DNA of 64,000 bases from Micromonospora sp. NBRC 110009 (GCF_030518795.1 NZ_CP130427.1:5332001-5396000); one strand, 5' to 3'. Positions 33,562-43,900 are shown, counted from the first letter of the stretch. Notes: generated by a model from the letters alone, not told the origin. Numbers and translations: made by a program.

Positions 33562-34068
33562 TCAGTCGGCGAGGGTGAACACCATCTGGACACCGCTGTC
33601 CGGGTGGTAGCTCCACGAGGCGTGGATGTCGTCCCATTGGCCGGACTGCCGTCCGTCGAGCGCCCTGGTCGCTCCGACCTCCGCTCGCACGGAGTCGGGC
33701 ATCTCCAGCTCCGACCAGTAGCACTCGAGCTGGTCGAAGCTCAGGCCGCTGCTCTCCTTACCGACGCTGTGGAGAGTCAGCGTGCTGCCGTCGTCGCCCA
33801 ACTTGGCGTAGTCGTCCGAGGCGGCTCCGCACTTCTCTCGAGCAACTTCGAGCCGGGACGGCCGGCTGCCGAAGGCAATGGCAGCGCCGGCTGCCAGGAG
33901 GATGGCAACCACCGCGGCTCCAATCAGCAGATACCGACGACGCTTGCTCGGCGGCTGCGGCATCTCCGTTCCGGGCTGCGCCTCAACCACATGCGGCAGC
34001 GAGGGCTGCGGAGCAGCGGGCAAGGCGACGTCCTGATCCGGCGGCGTCGGGGTGGTCGGGTCCGTCAT
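33562..34068 (-). CDS. Single-pass membrane protein with extracytoplasmic domain
   Basis: 168 residues: a Pro-rich cytoplasmic arm (MTDPTTPTPPDQDVALPAAP), a basic KRRR stop and one membrane helix (YLLIGAAVVAILLAAGAAIA), then an outer domain with two Cys (REKCGAASDD, LECYWSELEM) that could pair. GAGGAG lies before ATG 34068. This cytoplasmic arm plus helix plus small outer domain is common in actinomycetes and carries no known function. It follows the DUF4352 lipoprotein gene on the same strand, with a hairpin between them. Confidence 0.7.
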   Translation of the reverse strand: MTDPTTPTPPDQDVALPAAPQPSLPHVVEAQPGTEMPQPPSKRRRYLLIGAAVVAILLAAGAAIAFGSRPSRLEVAREKCGAASDDYAKLGDDGSTLTLHSVGKESSGLSFDQLECYWSELEMPDSVRAEVGATRALDGRQSGQWDDIHASWSYHPDSGVQMVFTLAD

Positions 34069-34109
34069 GGCGGTCTCCTCTGTGAACAGGAGCGAGATGG
34101 GGGAGAGGC

Positions 34110-34133
34110 GGGGCGGGCGGTGGCGCCCGCCCC
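34110..34133 (-). terminator. 10-bp perfect hairpin between two envelope-protein genes
   Basis: GGGGCGGGCG (34110-34119) and CGCCCGCCCC (34124-34133) pair around the loop GTGG. On the minus strand it lies between the DUF4352 gene end (34149) and the next gene start (34068). It could terminate or attenuate read-through, giving less of the downstream membrane protein. Confidence 0.55.
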
Positions 34134-34148
34134 GGGTCGAGCGGCGGA

Positions 34149-34679
34149 TCAGGCGAGGGAGACGGTCACGCCGCCGGAGAACGCCGAGTCGTGGAGCTCG
34201 AGCTTGGTGAGCTTCACGTTCTTCGGGATGTCGAAGACAAACACGCCGGTCACCTGGTTGCCGGGGTTGATCTCCTCGAAGAAGGTGCTGCCGTCCTTGT
34301 TGGCGTAGAGGCCGGCCTCGCTGTCGGACGAGTACTCGGTGCCGTTGGCGGCGAGGGCCTTCTGGCTGCTGTCGTCGAGGGTCTGCGCCTCCTTGCCGAT
34401 GTTTTTGACGTTGACCGTGATCAGGCAGAACTGGCCCTGCGCCTTCGCGCCAAGCATCGAGCTGCCGACCTTGGCTACGCCGCACTTCGACGACTTGACG
34501 GTGAACTCGAACTTCCCGTCCCGGACCGGCTGACCGATCTTCGCGACCTTCGCCGGCTTGTCCTCGCCCTTGGCGCCGCCGGCGTCGGCCTTGCTGGTGG
34601 CGTCGTCGGTGCTGCCGGCACCGCAGCCCAGCGCGACGAGACCGGTGGCGAGCAGAGCGAGAGTGGTGGCCTTGCGCAT
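34149..34679 (-). CDS. DUF4352-domain lipoprotein
   Basis: 176 residues. Signal peptide MRKATTLALLATGLVALGCG with lipobox (LGC) at residue 19, then a charged linker, then a DUF4352 beta-sandwich: GQPVRDGKFEFTVKSSKCGV, CLITVNVKNIGKEAQTLDDS and NPGNQVTGVFVFDIPKNVKL. DUF4352 is an immunoglobulin-like extracellular domain of unknown role (antigen MPT63-like). ATG 34679 has AGGAGG upstream. It is divergent from the defence island; 99 bases separate it from the first methylase gene. Confidence 0.85.
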   Translation of the reverse strand: MRKATTLALLATGLVALGCGAGSTDDATSKADAGGAKGEDKPAKVAKIGQPVRDGKFEFTVKSSKCGVAKVGSSMLGAKAQGQFCLITVNVKNIGKEAQTLDDSSQKALAANGTEYSSDSEAGLYANKDGSTFFEEINPGNQVTGVFVFDIPKNVKLTKLELHDSAFSGGVTVSLA

Positions 34680-34734
34680 CGTTGTCCTCCTGGTGTGAAC
34701 GTTGCGGGGTCAATCAGAGCAGATGCTGTGAACG

Positions 34735-34767
34735 CTGTCAACAGACACGATGCTTGACAGGTATGAC
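34735..34767 (+). promoter_or_regulatory. Inverted repeat over the promoter of the first methylase gene
   Basis: CTGTCAA (34735-34741) and TTGACAG (34754-34760) are exact inverted repeats 12 bases apart. They overlap the -35 region and abut a -10-like TATGAC at 34762-34767, which ends 11 bases before the GTG start, so the transcript is probably leaderless. The encoded protein has its own N-terminal HTH, making autoregulation plausible (inference). Confidence 0.5.
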
Positions 34768-34778
34768 ACACTGCGGAG

Positions 34779-36731
34779 GTGCAGGAGAACCCGAGTGTCA
34801 CGGCAGCGGAGATCGCCCGGCTCGCGGGAGTGGGCCGCGCCGCGGTGAGCAACTGGCGCAAGCGGTACGCCGACTTCCCCGCCCCGGTGGGCGGCACGGC
34901 GGCCAGCCCCGAGTTCGACCTGGGCCAGGTCGAGCAGTGGCTCCGCGACCAGGGCAAACTCCCCGAGCTGTCCCGAGCCGACCGCCTCTGGCGGCACCTC
35001 GCCGCGGCAATGGAGAGCCCCGCGACGGCGCTGGCCAGCGTCGGGGCGTACCTGCTGGCCCGGCAACGCGGCGAGCGACCAGCCCGCAAGCAGCTCGACA
35101 AGCAGCTCGCCGGCCTGCTCCCCGAGATCGACGCCCTCGCCGACGAGCTCGGCCCGCAGGGTGCCTTCGACGAGCTATGGCAGCGCTTCTCCGCACCCGG
35201 CCCGGGTCGCCCCTTCGCCACCCCCGACGATCTGGCCGACCTGATGGTCGGGCTCGCCGGCGTCGGCGGCGGCGCCGTCCTCGACCCGGCCGCCGGCACC
35301 GGCGCCACCCTCCGGGCCGCCGTCCGCGCCGGCTGCACCGCAGCGTACGGGCAGGAGCTCGACGAGGACCTGGCCAAGCTCGCCGGGCTGTGGCTCGCCC
35401 TGCGCGAGGTACCCGGAGAGGTCCGCCCCGGCGACTCACTCCGCGCCGACGCGTTCCCCGGCCGCACCGTCGACGCCGTCGTCTGCCACCCACCGTTCGG
35501 CGTCACCAACTGGGGTCTCGACGAGCTCGGCTACGACCCGCGCTGGGAGTACGGGGTGCCGCCGCGTACCGAACCGGAGCTGGCCTGGGCGCAGCACGCC
35601 CTCGCGCACCTGCGTCCCGGCGGGCACGCCGTCCTGCTGATGCCGCCCACGGTTGCCGGCCGTCGCGGCGCACGGCGGATCCGGGCCGAGCTGCTACGTC
35701 GTGGTGCGCTGCGCGCCGTCATCGCGCTCCCAAGCGGGGTGGCCGCGCCGCACGGCGTACCGCTGCACCTGTGGGTGCTGCGGCGGCCGGCAGCCGAGGC
35801 GCCCGCACCGGCGCGGGCGCTGCTGGTCGACGCCGCCGACGGCGACCTCGCCGAGCTGTACGCGCGGGTGCTGTCCACCTGGCGGGCCTTCGCCGCCGCG
35901 CCGGACGCCGACCTCGAGGAGGCCGGCTTCGCCCGTGCGGTCCCGATCATCGAGCTGCTCGACGAGGAGGTCGACCTCACGCCCGCCCGCCGGCAAACTG
36001 CCGCCGGGGGCGAGGCAACCGGGGAACGCCTGGTACGCACCAGGAAGCGGCTCGCCGCGATCGTCGGCGACCTGCCGGCGCTCATACCGCAGGTCACGCC
36101 CGAGCCCGACGGGGCAACCGCACCGCTCAGCGTGTCCATCGCCGAGCTGGCCCGCACCGGTGCGCTGCAACTGATCGGCCCGATCCGCTCGACCGGATTG
36201 TCGGACGACGAGTCAGCGGGGACGACGGAGGGCCCGTTGGTGCTCACCGGCCGCGATGTCGCCACCGGTGCGGAGGCGTCCAGGCGCGACGACGGCAAGC
36301 TGGGGCAGCACGTTCCTCTGGCCGTCGGGGACGTGGTGGTGCCAACAGTCGCCCCGCAGCTCACTGCCCGGGTCATCACATCGGAAGGTGTGCTGCTGGG
36401 GCGCAACCTCTACCTGCTGCGACCGAATCCGGCCGCGCTGGACTCGTGGTTCCTCGCGGGGCAGCTGCGTACCAGCACCAACGAGAAGCAGACGTCGAGC
36501 CTCTCCGGCACATTGCGTTACGACATCCGGCGGGCCCAGGTACGGCGGCTGCCGCTAGAGGAGCAGCGCGTGCACGGCGAGGCGTTCCGACGACTCGACG
36601 CCTTCGAGTCAGCTATCCGAGAGGCAGCGTCACTCGGCCCGGAGTTGGTGCAGCTCACCGCCGACGGCCTCGCCAGTGGCGCCCTGCGCCCCAGTCACCC
36701 CTCAACCCCTCGTTCAAGGAAGAAGGCTTGA
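34779..36731 (+). CDS. HTH-N6-adenine methylase-specificity fusion with HPPF at the catalytic motif
   Basis: 650 residues. N-terminal HTH (EIARLAGVGRAAVSNWRKRY, residues ~11-30), a helical region, a HsdM-like domain with AdoMet motif VLDPAAGTGATLRAA near 167, and a motif IV position reading VVCHPPFG near 235 where (N/D/S)PP(Y/F) is expected. A C-terminal HsdS-like target-recognition part follows (VPLAVGDVVVPTVAPQLTAR, NEKQTSSLSGTLRYDIRRAQ). The paralog at 51453 has NPPF. The His makes methyl transfer doubtful. The start is GTG 34779. One base separates it from the OGG-like gene. No HsdR is nearby. Confidence 0.85.
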   Translation: MQENPSVTAAEIARLAGVGRAAVSNWRKRYADFPAPVGGTAASPEFDLGQVEQWLRDQGKLPELSRADRLWRHLAAAMESPATALASVGAYLLARQRGERPARKQLDKQLAGLLPEIDALADELGPQGAFDELWQRFSAPGPGRPFATPDDLADLMVGLAGVGGGAVLDPAAGTGATLRAAVRAGCTAAYGQELDEDLAKLAGLWLALREVPGEVRPGDSLRADAFPGRTVDAVVCHPPFGVTNWGLDELGYDPRWEYGVPPRTEPELAWAQHALAHLRPGGHAVLLMPPTVAGRRGARRIRAELLRRGALRAVIALPSGVAAPHGVPLHLWVLRRPAAEAPAPARALLVDAADGDLAELYARVLSTWRAFAAAPDADLEEAGFARAVPIIELLDEEVDLTPARRQTAAGGEATGERLVRTRKRLAAIVGDLPALIPQVTPEPDGATAPLSVSIAELARTGALQLIGPIRSTGLSDDESAGTTEGPLVLTGRDVATGAEASRRDDGKLGQHVPLAVGDVVVPTVAPQLTARVITSEGVLLGRNLYLLRPNPAALDSWFLAGQLRTSTNEKQTSSLSGTLRYDIRRAQVRRLPLEEQRVHGEAFRRLDAFESAIREAASLGPELVQLTADGLASGALRPSHPSTPRSRKKA

Positions 36732-36732
36732 C

Positions 36733-37620
36733 GTGCACCTACCCGACGATGCGTCGGAGTACGACGCGGGCGTCGTCAACGGCGGGCTCCGCGACGACGA
36801 GCGAGCGTGGTTCAAGCAGAAGCTGCAGGACCTTCTCACGGCCGGCGAGCTCAGTGCGGATGAGCGCGGGTGCGTAGATCTTCAAGCGCTCGTGATGCAG
36901 CATGTCGTGACCCTGGATCCGGAACGATGGGCCGCCCGCTCCCCGGCGATCCGTGAAGGTATGCCGGCGCGCCTTTCATCTGCTGCCTGGACCGTGAGTG
37001 TCAGCCGCGGGGACGTGGCGGTGGTCGCGGCGGAATGTCGCGTCACCGGAGATTGGCTGCCGCTGCTGATTACCTCGTTCATGTGGGGCTGGGGAACCAA
37101 TGGCACCGGCCCCGCAAAGCTGCAGTGGGTCCTGGAGGGCCAACAGGACCGCCTCTCACCGGTGCTGGGGCTTGACGAGATCCGGCTCCGGCTCGCGCAA
37201 GCTGTTTGCGTCCTTGGCCGGGACGGCGCGGGTTCGGCTTACGACTTCTTTCGGGAAGGCGGAAGGATCCCGCACCTGGGGCCGGCCTTCTTCACGAAGT
37301 TCCTCTACTTCGCTGGCAGGGCCACCGACGTGCCCGGCGCCTCGCCGCTGATCTTGGATAGCCGTCTCGCAGAGCGAATGACGTGGTTCTGGAAGCGGCG
37401 CCGGGGCGAGCCGTACGCGGCGAACGCGCGGCCGGCGCAGTGGCTGTGGCAGGGGCCGGGCTGGTCGACCTACCGGTACCGCATCTACCTGGCCTGCCTC
37501 AACCGACTGGCCGACCAACTGTCCGACGGCGGACAGCGGTGGACGCCGGACCTGGTAGAGCTGTTGCTCTTCCGCCACAACCCCGCCGATGACCTCGGCC
37601 CGGTGACGGCGGGCAGCTGA
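36733..37620 (+). CDS. Putative OGG-fold (HhH-GPD-like) DNA glycosylase-related protein
   Basis: 295 residues. LITSFMWGWGTNGTGPAKLQ, SAYDFFREGGRIPHLGPAFF, TKFLYFAGRATD and LILDSRLAERMTWFWKRRRG resemble the 8-oxoguanine glycosylase OGG-fold family found in bacterial defence neighbourhoods: a helix-hairpin-helix-like IPHLGPAFFTKFLYF followed by a conserved Asp in LILDSRLA. The catalytic Lys of true OGG1 cannot be placed. I chose GTG 36733, one base after the methylase stop, with AAGAAGG upstream. Slightly lower GC than flanking genes. It would act on DNA bases; a role with the modification system is inferred. Confidence 0.6.
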   Translation: MHLPDDASEYDAGVVNGGLRDDERAWFKQKLQDLLTAGELSADERGCVDLQALVMQHVVTLDPERWAARSPAIREGMPARLSSAAWTVSVSRGDVAVVAAECRVTGDWLPLLITSFMWGWGTNGTGPAKLQWVLEGQQDRLSPVLGLDEIRLRLAQAVCVLGRDGAGSAYDFFREGGRIPHLGPAFFTKFLYFAGRATDVPGASPLILDSRLAERMTWFWKRRRGEPYAANARPAQWLWQGPGWSTYRYRIYLACLNRLADQLSDGGQRWTPDLVELLLFRHNPADDLGPVTAGS

Positions 37621-37783
37621 CCGAGCGGCTGATTGACCAGGCGACCCACGAGATGATCTCCTCTGTTTCCGTCACCTGGCTGTGAACTGAACAAACAAGC
37701 CTTTCGGGGGAGTCCGGCGCAGTCAGGAACGGGCGTACGGTCCTCGGTGGGATCGAGTGGGGCGAATTGAACATGGGGGGACG

Positions 37784-40700
37784 ATGCCGAGCGTGACGAC
37801 GGCGAAGAAGCCGACGATCGGCGACCTGGTCGCGGTACGCGGCCAGCGATGGGTGGTCAGTGACGTCCAGGACGGCGAGCACAGCAGCCTGGTCAGCCTG
37901 CAGAGCGTCGAGGACGGCCGCTACGGCCACACCCTCGACGTCATTTGGGAGGTCGAGCCGGGCCGGCAGGTGCTGCCCAGCGGCTCGCTGCCGAACGTGG
38001 CAGACGGCAAGTTCGACTCCCCGCAGCGGCTGGCCGCCTTCCTCGACGCGGTCCGCTGGTCGGCCGTTACTTCCGCCGACGTGAAGACGCTGCAGGCACC
38101 GTTCCGCTCCGGCGTCGCGATCGAGGACTACCAGCTCGAGCCGGTCGCCCGCGCGGTCGACGCGCCCCGCGTCAACCTGCTGCTCGCCGACGACGTCGGC
38201 CTCGGCAAGACCATCGAGGCCGGCCTCGTCGCCCAGGAGCTGCTGCTGCGTCACCGCGCCCGGCGCATCATGATCGTCTGCCCGGCCGGTCTGACGCTGA
38301 AGTGGCAGGACGAGATGGCCGAGAAGTTCGGCCTCGACTTCACCATCATCGACTCGGAGCGCTGCGCGGCCGTCCGCCGCAGCCACGGTTCGGCGGCGAA
38401 CCCCTTCGAGGTCTACCCGCTGAGCATCGTCAGCCTGCCCTGGCTGCGCGGCCAGAAGGCGCAGCGACTGCTCGACGAGGTGCTGCCCGCCAACGGACCG
38501 ACCTACCCGCGCACGTTCGACCTGCTGATCCTGGACGAGGCGCACCACGTCGCCCCGGCCGCGCCCAAGCAGGTCTACGCCGTCGACTCCCAGCAGACCA
38601 AGCTGATCCGCCGGCTCGCCCCGCACTTCACCCACCGCCTGTTCCTGTCGGCCACCCCGCACAACGGCTACCAGGCCTCCTTCACCGCCCTGCTGGAGAT
38701 CCTGGACAACCAGCGGTTCGCCCGCGGCGTCAAGGCTGACCAGGCCGCGGTCAAGGACACCGTCGTACGCCGGCTGAAGCGCGACATCGAGAACCCGGAC
38801 GGCACCCCGCGTTTCGCGGAGCGGAATGCCTCGGCGATCCCGGTCGCGTACCCGGAGGACGAGCGGCAGATCCACGCGCTGCTCACGCAGTTCGCCGAGC
38901 TGCGCCGCAAGCGGCTCAACTCTCAGCGCGGCCGCAAGGCCACCGACCTGGTGACCCTGCTGCTGAAGAAGCGGCTCTTCTCCAGCCCGGCCGCGTTCGC
39001 CCACACCGTCCGCGTCTACCTGGAGACCCTCGCCAGCAAGAAGGGTTTGCCCAGTCTGACAGCCGGTGACGACGTGCCGGAGTGGATGGACGAGTTCATG
39101 GACGACCTCGCCACCTACGACGACGAGCAGCTCGCCGAGGCCGAGGACGACGCCCTCAACCGGGTCCGGCCCATGCAGCCCGACCCGACCTCGGACGAGA
39201 CGGCCCTGCTGGAGAAGATGCTTGACTGGGCGGAGGCCAAGGAGGCGCAGCCCGACGCCAAGGCCCGCGAGCTGATCAACTACCTGACCGCGGTCTGCAA
39301 GCCCGACGGCCGGCACTGGACCAACGAGCGCGTCGTCGTGTTCACCGAGTACCGCGACACCCAGCAGTGGCTCGCGGACCTGCTCCGGCAGGAGGGCCTC
39401 GGCGGCGAAGGGCTCGCACTCCTGCACGGCGGCACCCCGACCGACGAGCGCGAGCAGATCCGGCTCGCCTTCCAGGCCCACCCCACCGAGCGGCCGGTAC
39501 GCATCCTGGTCGCCACCGACGCCGCCAGCGAGGGCATCGACCTGCAAAACCACTGCCACCGGCTGGTCAACTACGACATCCCGTTCAATCCCAACAAGCT
39601 GGAGCAGCGGATCGGCCGGATCGACCGGTACGGGCAGAAGGTCAACCCGGAGATCCAGCATTTCGTCGGCACCGGCTTCGGCAAGCCCGTCGATTCGTTC
39701 GAGGCCGACCTGGAGTTCCTGTCCCGGGTCGCCACGAAGGTCGCCCGGATGGAGGAGGACCTCGGCTCCGTCAACGCTGTCCTCTCCGACGCCGTGCAGC
39801 GCCGGATGCTCGGCGAGCAGGTCGGCGTCGACATCGACTCCGGCAAGGGCAAGACCGGTGGCAGCCTCCCGACCGAGTCCAACGTGCGCGAACAGGTCCG
39901 CCGGCTCCGCGCCGACCTGGACAAGACCGTCGAGGAGCTTGGCATCACCCCGCCGGCGGTCAAGCGGGTCGTTGACACCGCCCTGGAACTGGCCCGCCAG
40001 CAGCCACTCAAGCGGCACACCGACGACAAGCACCTGCTCGGCGGCCTCTACGCCGTGCCGCCGCTGACCGGCTCCTGGCAGCGCGCCAGCGCCGGCCTGA
40101 CGGCCAAACTGCAGGATGACGACGAGCCGCCCCGCCAACTGCCGGTCACCTTCGACCCGCAGGTGGCCAAGGGGGACCGCGACGGCATCGTCCTCGCCCA
40201 CCTCAACCACCCGCTGGTCGCCATGTCGACCCGGCTGCTGCGCGCCGGCGTCTCCAACCCTGACATCGGCCTGCACCGGGTCACCGCCGTGGTCAGCGAC
40301 GACTCGACGCTTGAGGACGTGCTGGTCGGGGCGTACTCCCGGTTCGTGCTGGTCGGCGCGGACGGCGTCCGCCTGCACGAGGAGGTCCTCTACGCCGGCG
40401 GCTGGGCGCCCGAGCAGGGCCGCTTCCGCCGCCTGGAGAACCTCGGCAGCCTCGGCGGCATCCTCGACCGGGCGCTCACCACCGGCACGCCCGCCTCGCC
40501 AATCGTGCACGACCGGCTCGCCGAACGCTGGACCCGGATCTCCGACGGTCTGGTCGCCGCCATTGAATGGCGCACCAAGACCCGGCAGGAGGCGTTGGCA
40601 CGCAAGCTTCTGCAGCGGCAACATGCCGAGGAGGAGCGGATCAAGCACAACCTCGACCAGTTCGCCGCCACGCTCCAGAACGCGCTTGAGGTGCCGGAGG

Positions 40701-40951
40701 CGCCCGAGCAAGGCGCCGAAGGGCAGACGTCCTTCTTTAGCAGGGGCGAGCTTGAGGCGATGAGCAAGAGCAAGGAAGAGCTGGCCCAGTACCGCAAGGA
40801 CCGTGAATCCTGGAGGGAACGTTTGGCGGCACTCAAGGCCGAGCGCGACCGCGAACTCGCCGCGGTTGCCGCTCGCTACCGCGACCCGAAAGACCACAGC
40901 TTCCCGGTGGCCGTGGTCTTCGTCGTACCGAAGCGGGAGGCCACGCGATGA
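37784..40951 (+). CDS. drmD: DISARM SNF2-like helicase DrmD
   Basis: 1055 residues. SF2 Swi2/Snf2 helicase: Walker A in LADDVGLGKTIEAGLVAQEL (~135), LLILDEAHHVAPAAPKQVYA (DEAH box, ~248), LSATPHNGY (motif III), and in the C-terminal lobe TDAASEGIDLQ and NPNKLEQRIGRIDRYGQ (motifs V and VI, ~580-612). A long helical C-terminal part follows. The gene is first in the canonical class 1 DISARM order and overlaps drmMI by four bases. I chose ATG 37784 (MPSVTTAKK) with GGGGGG close upstream; an in-frame GTG at 37757 is possible. 163 bases before it hold the promoter region. DrmD is required for class 1 DISARM restriction of incoming phage DNA. Confidence 0.92.
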   Translation: MPSVTTAKKPTIGDLVAVRGQRWVVSDVQDGEHSSLVSLQSVEDGRYGHTLDVIWEVEPGRQVLPSGSLPNVADGKFDSPQRLAAFLDAVRWSAVTSADVKTLQAPFRSGVAIEDYQLEPVARAVDAPRVNLLLADDVGLGKTIEAGLVAQELLLRHRARRIMIVCPAGLTLKWQDEMAEKFGLDFTIIDSERCAAVRRSHGSAANPFEVYPLSIVSLPWLRGQKAQRLLDEVLPANGPTYPRTFDLLILDEAHHVAPAAPKQVYAVDSQQTKLIRRLAPHFTHRLFLSATPHNGYQASFTALLEILDNQRFARGVKADQAAVKDTVVRRLKRDIENPDGTPRFAERNASAIPVAYPEDERQIHALLTQFAELRRKRLNSQRGRKATDLVTLLLKKRLFSSPAAFAHTVRVYLETLASKKGLPSLTAGDDVPEWMDEFMDDLATYDDEQLAEAEDDALNRVRPMQPDPTSDETALLEKMLDWAEAKEAQPDAKARELINYLTAVCKPDGRHWTNERVVVFTEYRDTQQWLADLLRQEGLGGEGLALLHGGTPTDEREQIRLAFQAHPTERPVRILVATDAASEGIDLQNHCHRLVNYDIPFNPNKLEQRIGRIDRYGQKVNPEIQHFVGTGFGKPVDSFEADLEFLSRVATKVARMEEDLGSVNAVLSDAVQRRMLGEQVGVDIDSGKGKTGGSLPTESNVREQVRRLRADLDKTVEELGITPPAVKRVVDTALELARQQPLKRHTDDKHLLGGLYAVPPLTGSWQRASAGLTAKLQDDDEPPRQLPVTFDPQVAKGDRDGIVLAHLNHPLVAMSTRLLRAGVSNPDIGLHRVTAVVSDDSTLEDVLVGAYSRFVLVGADGVRLHEEVLYAGGWAPEQGRFRRLENLGSLGGILDRALTTGTPASPIVHDRLAERWTRISDGLVAAIEWRTKTRQEALARKLLQRQHAEEERIKHNLDQFAATLQNALEVPEAPEQGAEGQTSFFSRGELEAMSKSKEELAQYRKDRESWRERLAALKAERDRELAAVAARYRDPKDHSFPVAVVFVVPKREATR

Positions 40952-43900
40952 GCCGCACCTTCCACCGCCCCGCCCCGGACGGCGCCGAGCAGCACCGCAA
41001 CTGGCTCAGCCTGGTGGACGTGAACGGCCCGTTCCTCAGCCTGCCGGTGCTGCGCCGCACCTGGCCCACCCTCGACGCCCTCGACAAGAAGACCCGCGAG
41101 CGGCTGCGCCAGCAGCACACCACCTGGCAGGCCGACACCGCCGTGGGCCAGCAGGCCTGGATCGGGTATGTGCTGGGCGAGCTGCTCGGCTGGGGCGACA
41201 CGCTGCACGAAAGCGGCCTCGATGCCCTCGCCTACACAGTCGCCGAGCACGACACCGAGCTGCGACCGTCGTTCGTGCTGGTTGAGCCGGGAGAGGAGGT
41301 CAAGCCGGATAGCGTACGGCTGCTCGGCCTGATCTGTCCGCTTGGCCAGCAGCCGACTGCGCGGATCAAAGACTCCACCTGGGCCGCGACCCCGGCCGAC
41401 AGGCTCGCCCACCTGTGCCGGCACCACAACATCGAGCTCGGCCTCGCCACCGACGGCCGTTGGTGGACCCTCGTCTGGGCGCCCCGCGGCGGCGTCACCA
41501 GCACTGCCACCTTCGACACCGTCTCCTGGCCGGAGGCGGCAGAGCGGGACGTGGTGCGGGCGTTCGTCTCGCTGCTGTCGCGCCGCCGGTTCTTCGGCGT
41601 GCCCGACAGCGAGCGGCTGGTGCCGCTGCTGCGCGACAGCCTCGGTAGCCAGGAGGAGATCACCGAGGCGCTCGGCGTCCAGGTCCGCCGGGCCGTCGAG
41701 CTGCTGGTCGCCGCGATCGGCCGGATCGACGTACGGGAGCGGGAGCTGGGCGGGCGCGGCCTGGCCGACCACGAGGCGCACGAGGTCTACCGCGGCTCGG
41801 TCGCGGTGATGATGCGGATCGTCTTCCTGCTCTTCGCCGAGGAGCGCAAGCTGCTCCCCGCCGACAACGAGCTGTACGCGACGGCGTACTCGGCCGGGCG
41901 GCTCTGTGAAGAGCTGGAACAGCGGGCCACCGAGGGCAGCGAGGAGGACCTGGAACACAGCTCCGCCGCCTGGCACCGGCTGCTCGCCCTGTTCAACGCC
42001 GTCTACCACGGCATCGACCACCCCCGTCTCAAGCTGCACGGCCACGACGGCTCGCTCTTCGACCCGAAGCAGTACGCGTGGATGCCGCTTACCATCGACG
42101 ACCGGACCGTGCTGCACATGCTCCGCTCGGTGCAGTACGTCGAGGTCGGCACCGGCCGGTCGCGCGAGCGCCGCACCGTCAGCTTCCGCGCCCTCGACGT
42201 CGAGCAGATCGGGTACGTCTACGAGGGCCTGCTCTCCTTCGAGGGCTTCCGAGCCCAGGACGTGACCGTTGGGCTGGTCGGCAAGGAGGGGCTGGAGGAA
42301 GAGGTCGCGCTCGGTGACCTGGAGGCGCTGCGCGAGCGGCAATCCGATGCGTCGGCACTGGCCAAGGCGCTCGCGGAGAAGTACAAGGACTCCAAGATCG
42401 GGTCGGTCGCGGCCCTGGCGAAGAAGCTGGCACCGCTGGACGGGCTGGAACGCGAGGAGGCCCGCAAGAAGCTGCTCGCCGTCACCAGCGGCGACTATCC
42501 GCTCTCCGAGCGGCTGCTGCCATACTTCGGGATCCTTCGGGAGGACCTGCGGGGTCTGCCGGTGGTGATCCTCCCCGGGGCCCTCTTCGTCACCGAGTCG
42601 GCGCTGCGTCGCAACACCGGCACCCACTACACGCCGCGCTTCCTCGCTGAGGAGGTGGTCGAGGGCGCGCTGGAGCCACTGGTCTACGAGCCGGGTCCGT
42701 TGCAGACGGCGGACAAGTCGCAGTGGAAGCCGAAGTCCAGCAAGGAGATCCTGGCGCTCAAGATTGCCGACATCGCCATGGGGTCGGCGGCATTCCTTGT
42801 CGCGGCGGCCCGCTACCTGGCCGGGCACCTGATCGAGGCATGGTCGCGGGAGGGCGACAAGCGGGCGCTCGCCTACCAGCAGCGCGGCGTAGACCGGGCT
42901 GTGGACGCCGACGACGACCCGCTGGTGATCGAGGCGCGGCGGCAGGTCATCGAGCACTGCCTGTACGGGGTGGACATCAACCCGATGGCCGTGGAGATGG
43001 CGAAGCTGTCCCTCTGGCTCGTCTCCATGGACCCGCAGCGCCCCTTCACCTTCCTCGACGACCGCCTGGTCGCGGGCGACTCGCTGCTCGGTGTCGGCAA
43101 TCGGTCGGTGCTAGCCGAGGGCGGTGCGCGTGACCTGCGGCTAGACCGCGAGTTGTCCCAGGCCCTGGAGTTGCGGCGGCGGCTCGCCGCGCTGCCGGAC
43201 AATCAGGAAAACCTGGCGGAGAAACGGCGCCTCCTCGACGAGACGCGCACCGTGGGGCGCCGGGCCGACGCCTACGCCGACCTGGTTGTCGGGGCGTCGC
43301 TCGCCTCGGTCAAGCGTGGGCAGGACCCAGTCGTCATCGCCGAGCGGGTCGGCACGCTCGCCCAGCACCTGGCCCGCAGCGGCGACGTGGGCCCGCTCGT
43401 CGAGCAGGCCGAGTCGTGGCTGGCCCTCGATCTGCCGGAGGGCGCGTTCGACCGGGAGCCGCTGCACTGGCCGCTGGAGTTTCCCGAGGTCTTCGAGCAG
43501 GGCGGCTTCGACGCTATCATCGGCAACCCACCCTTCCTGGGAGGCCAAAAGCTCACCGGTGCTCTGGGGACCGTGTACCGCGAGCACTTGATCAGGGCGA
43601 TCGGCCGAGGCGCGCGAGGAAGCGCAGATCTCGTGGCCTACTTTGTGCTGCGGGCGCATGGACTCCTCAACGGAGCCGGGCAGACGGGTTTGATTGCCAC
43701 GAACACCCTTGCCCAAGGCGATACCCGGGAAGTTGGCCTCGATCAGGTCGCCGCCACCGGGGCCACCATTCGCCAGGCAATCAAGAGTAAGCCGTGGCCA
43801 TCGAGGTCGGCCGCGCTGGAATTTTGCGCGATCTGGACCAGTCGCGCGCCGCTTTGGCGCAAGGCTGAGTGCCGTGTAGACAGTTTGGTCGTCGCTGGCA

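Noticed and set aside
37499..40897. A 1132-codon minus-strand open frame opposite drmD
   Set aside because: Same reason: high-GC antisense shadow of a helicase with intact motifs on the plus strand.
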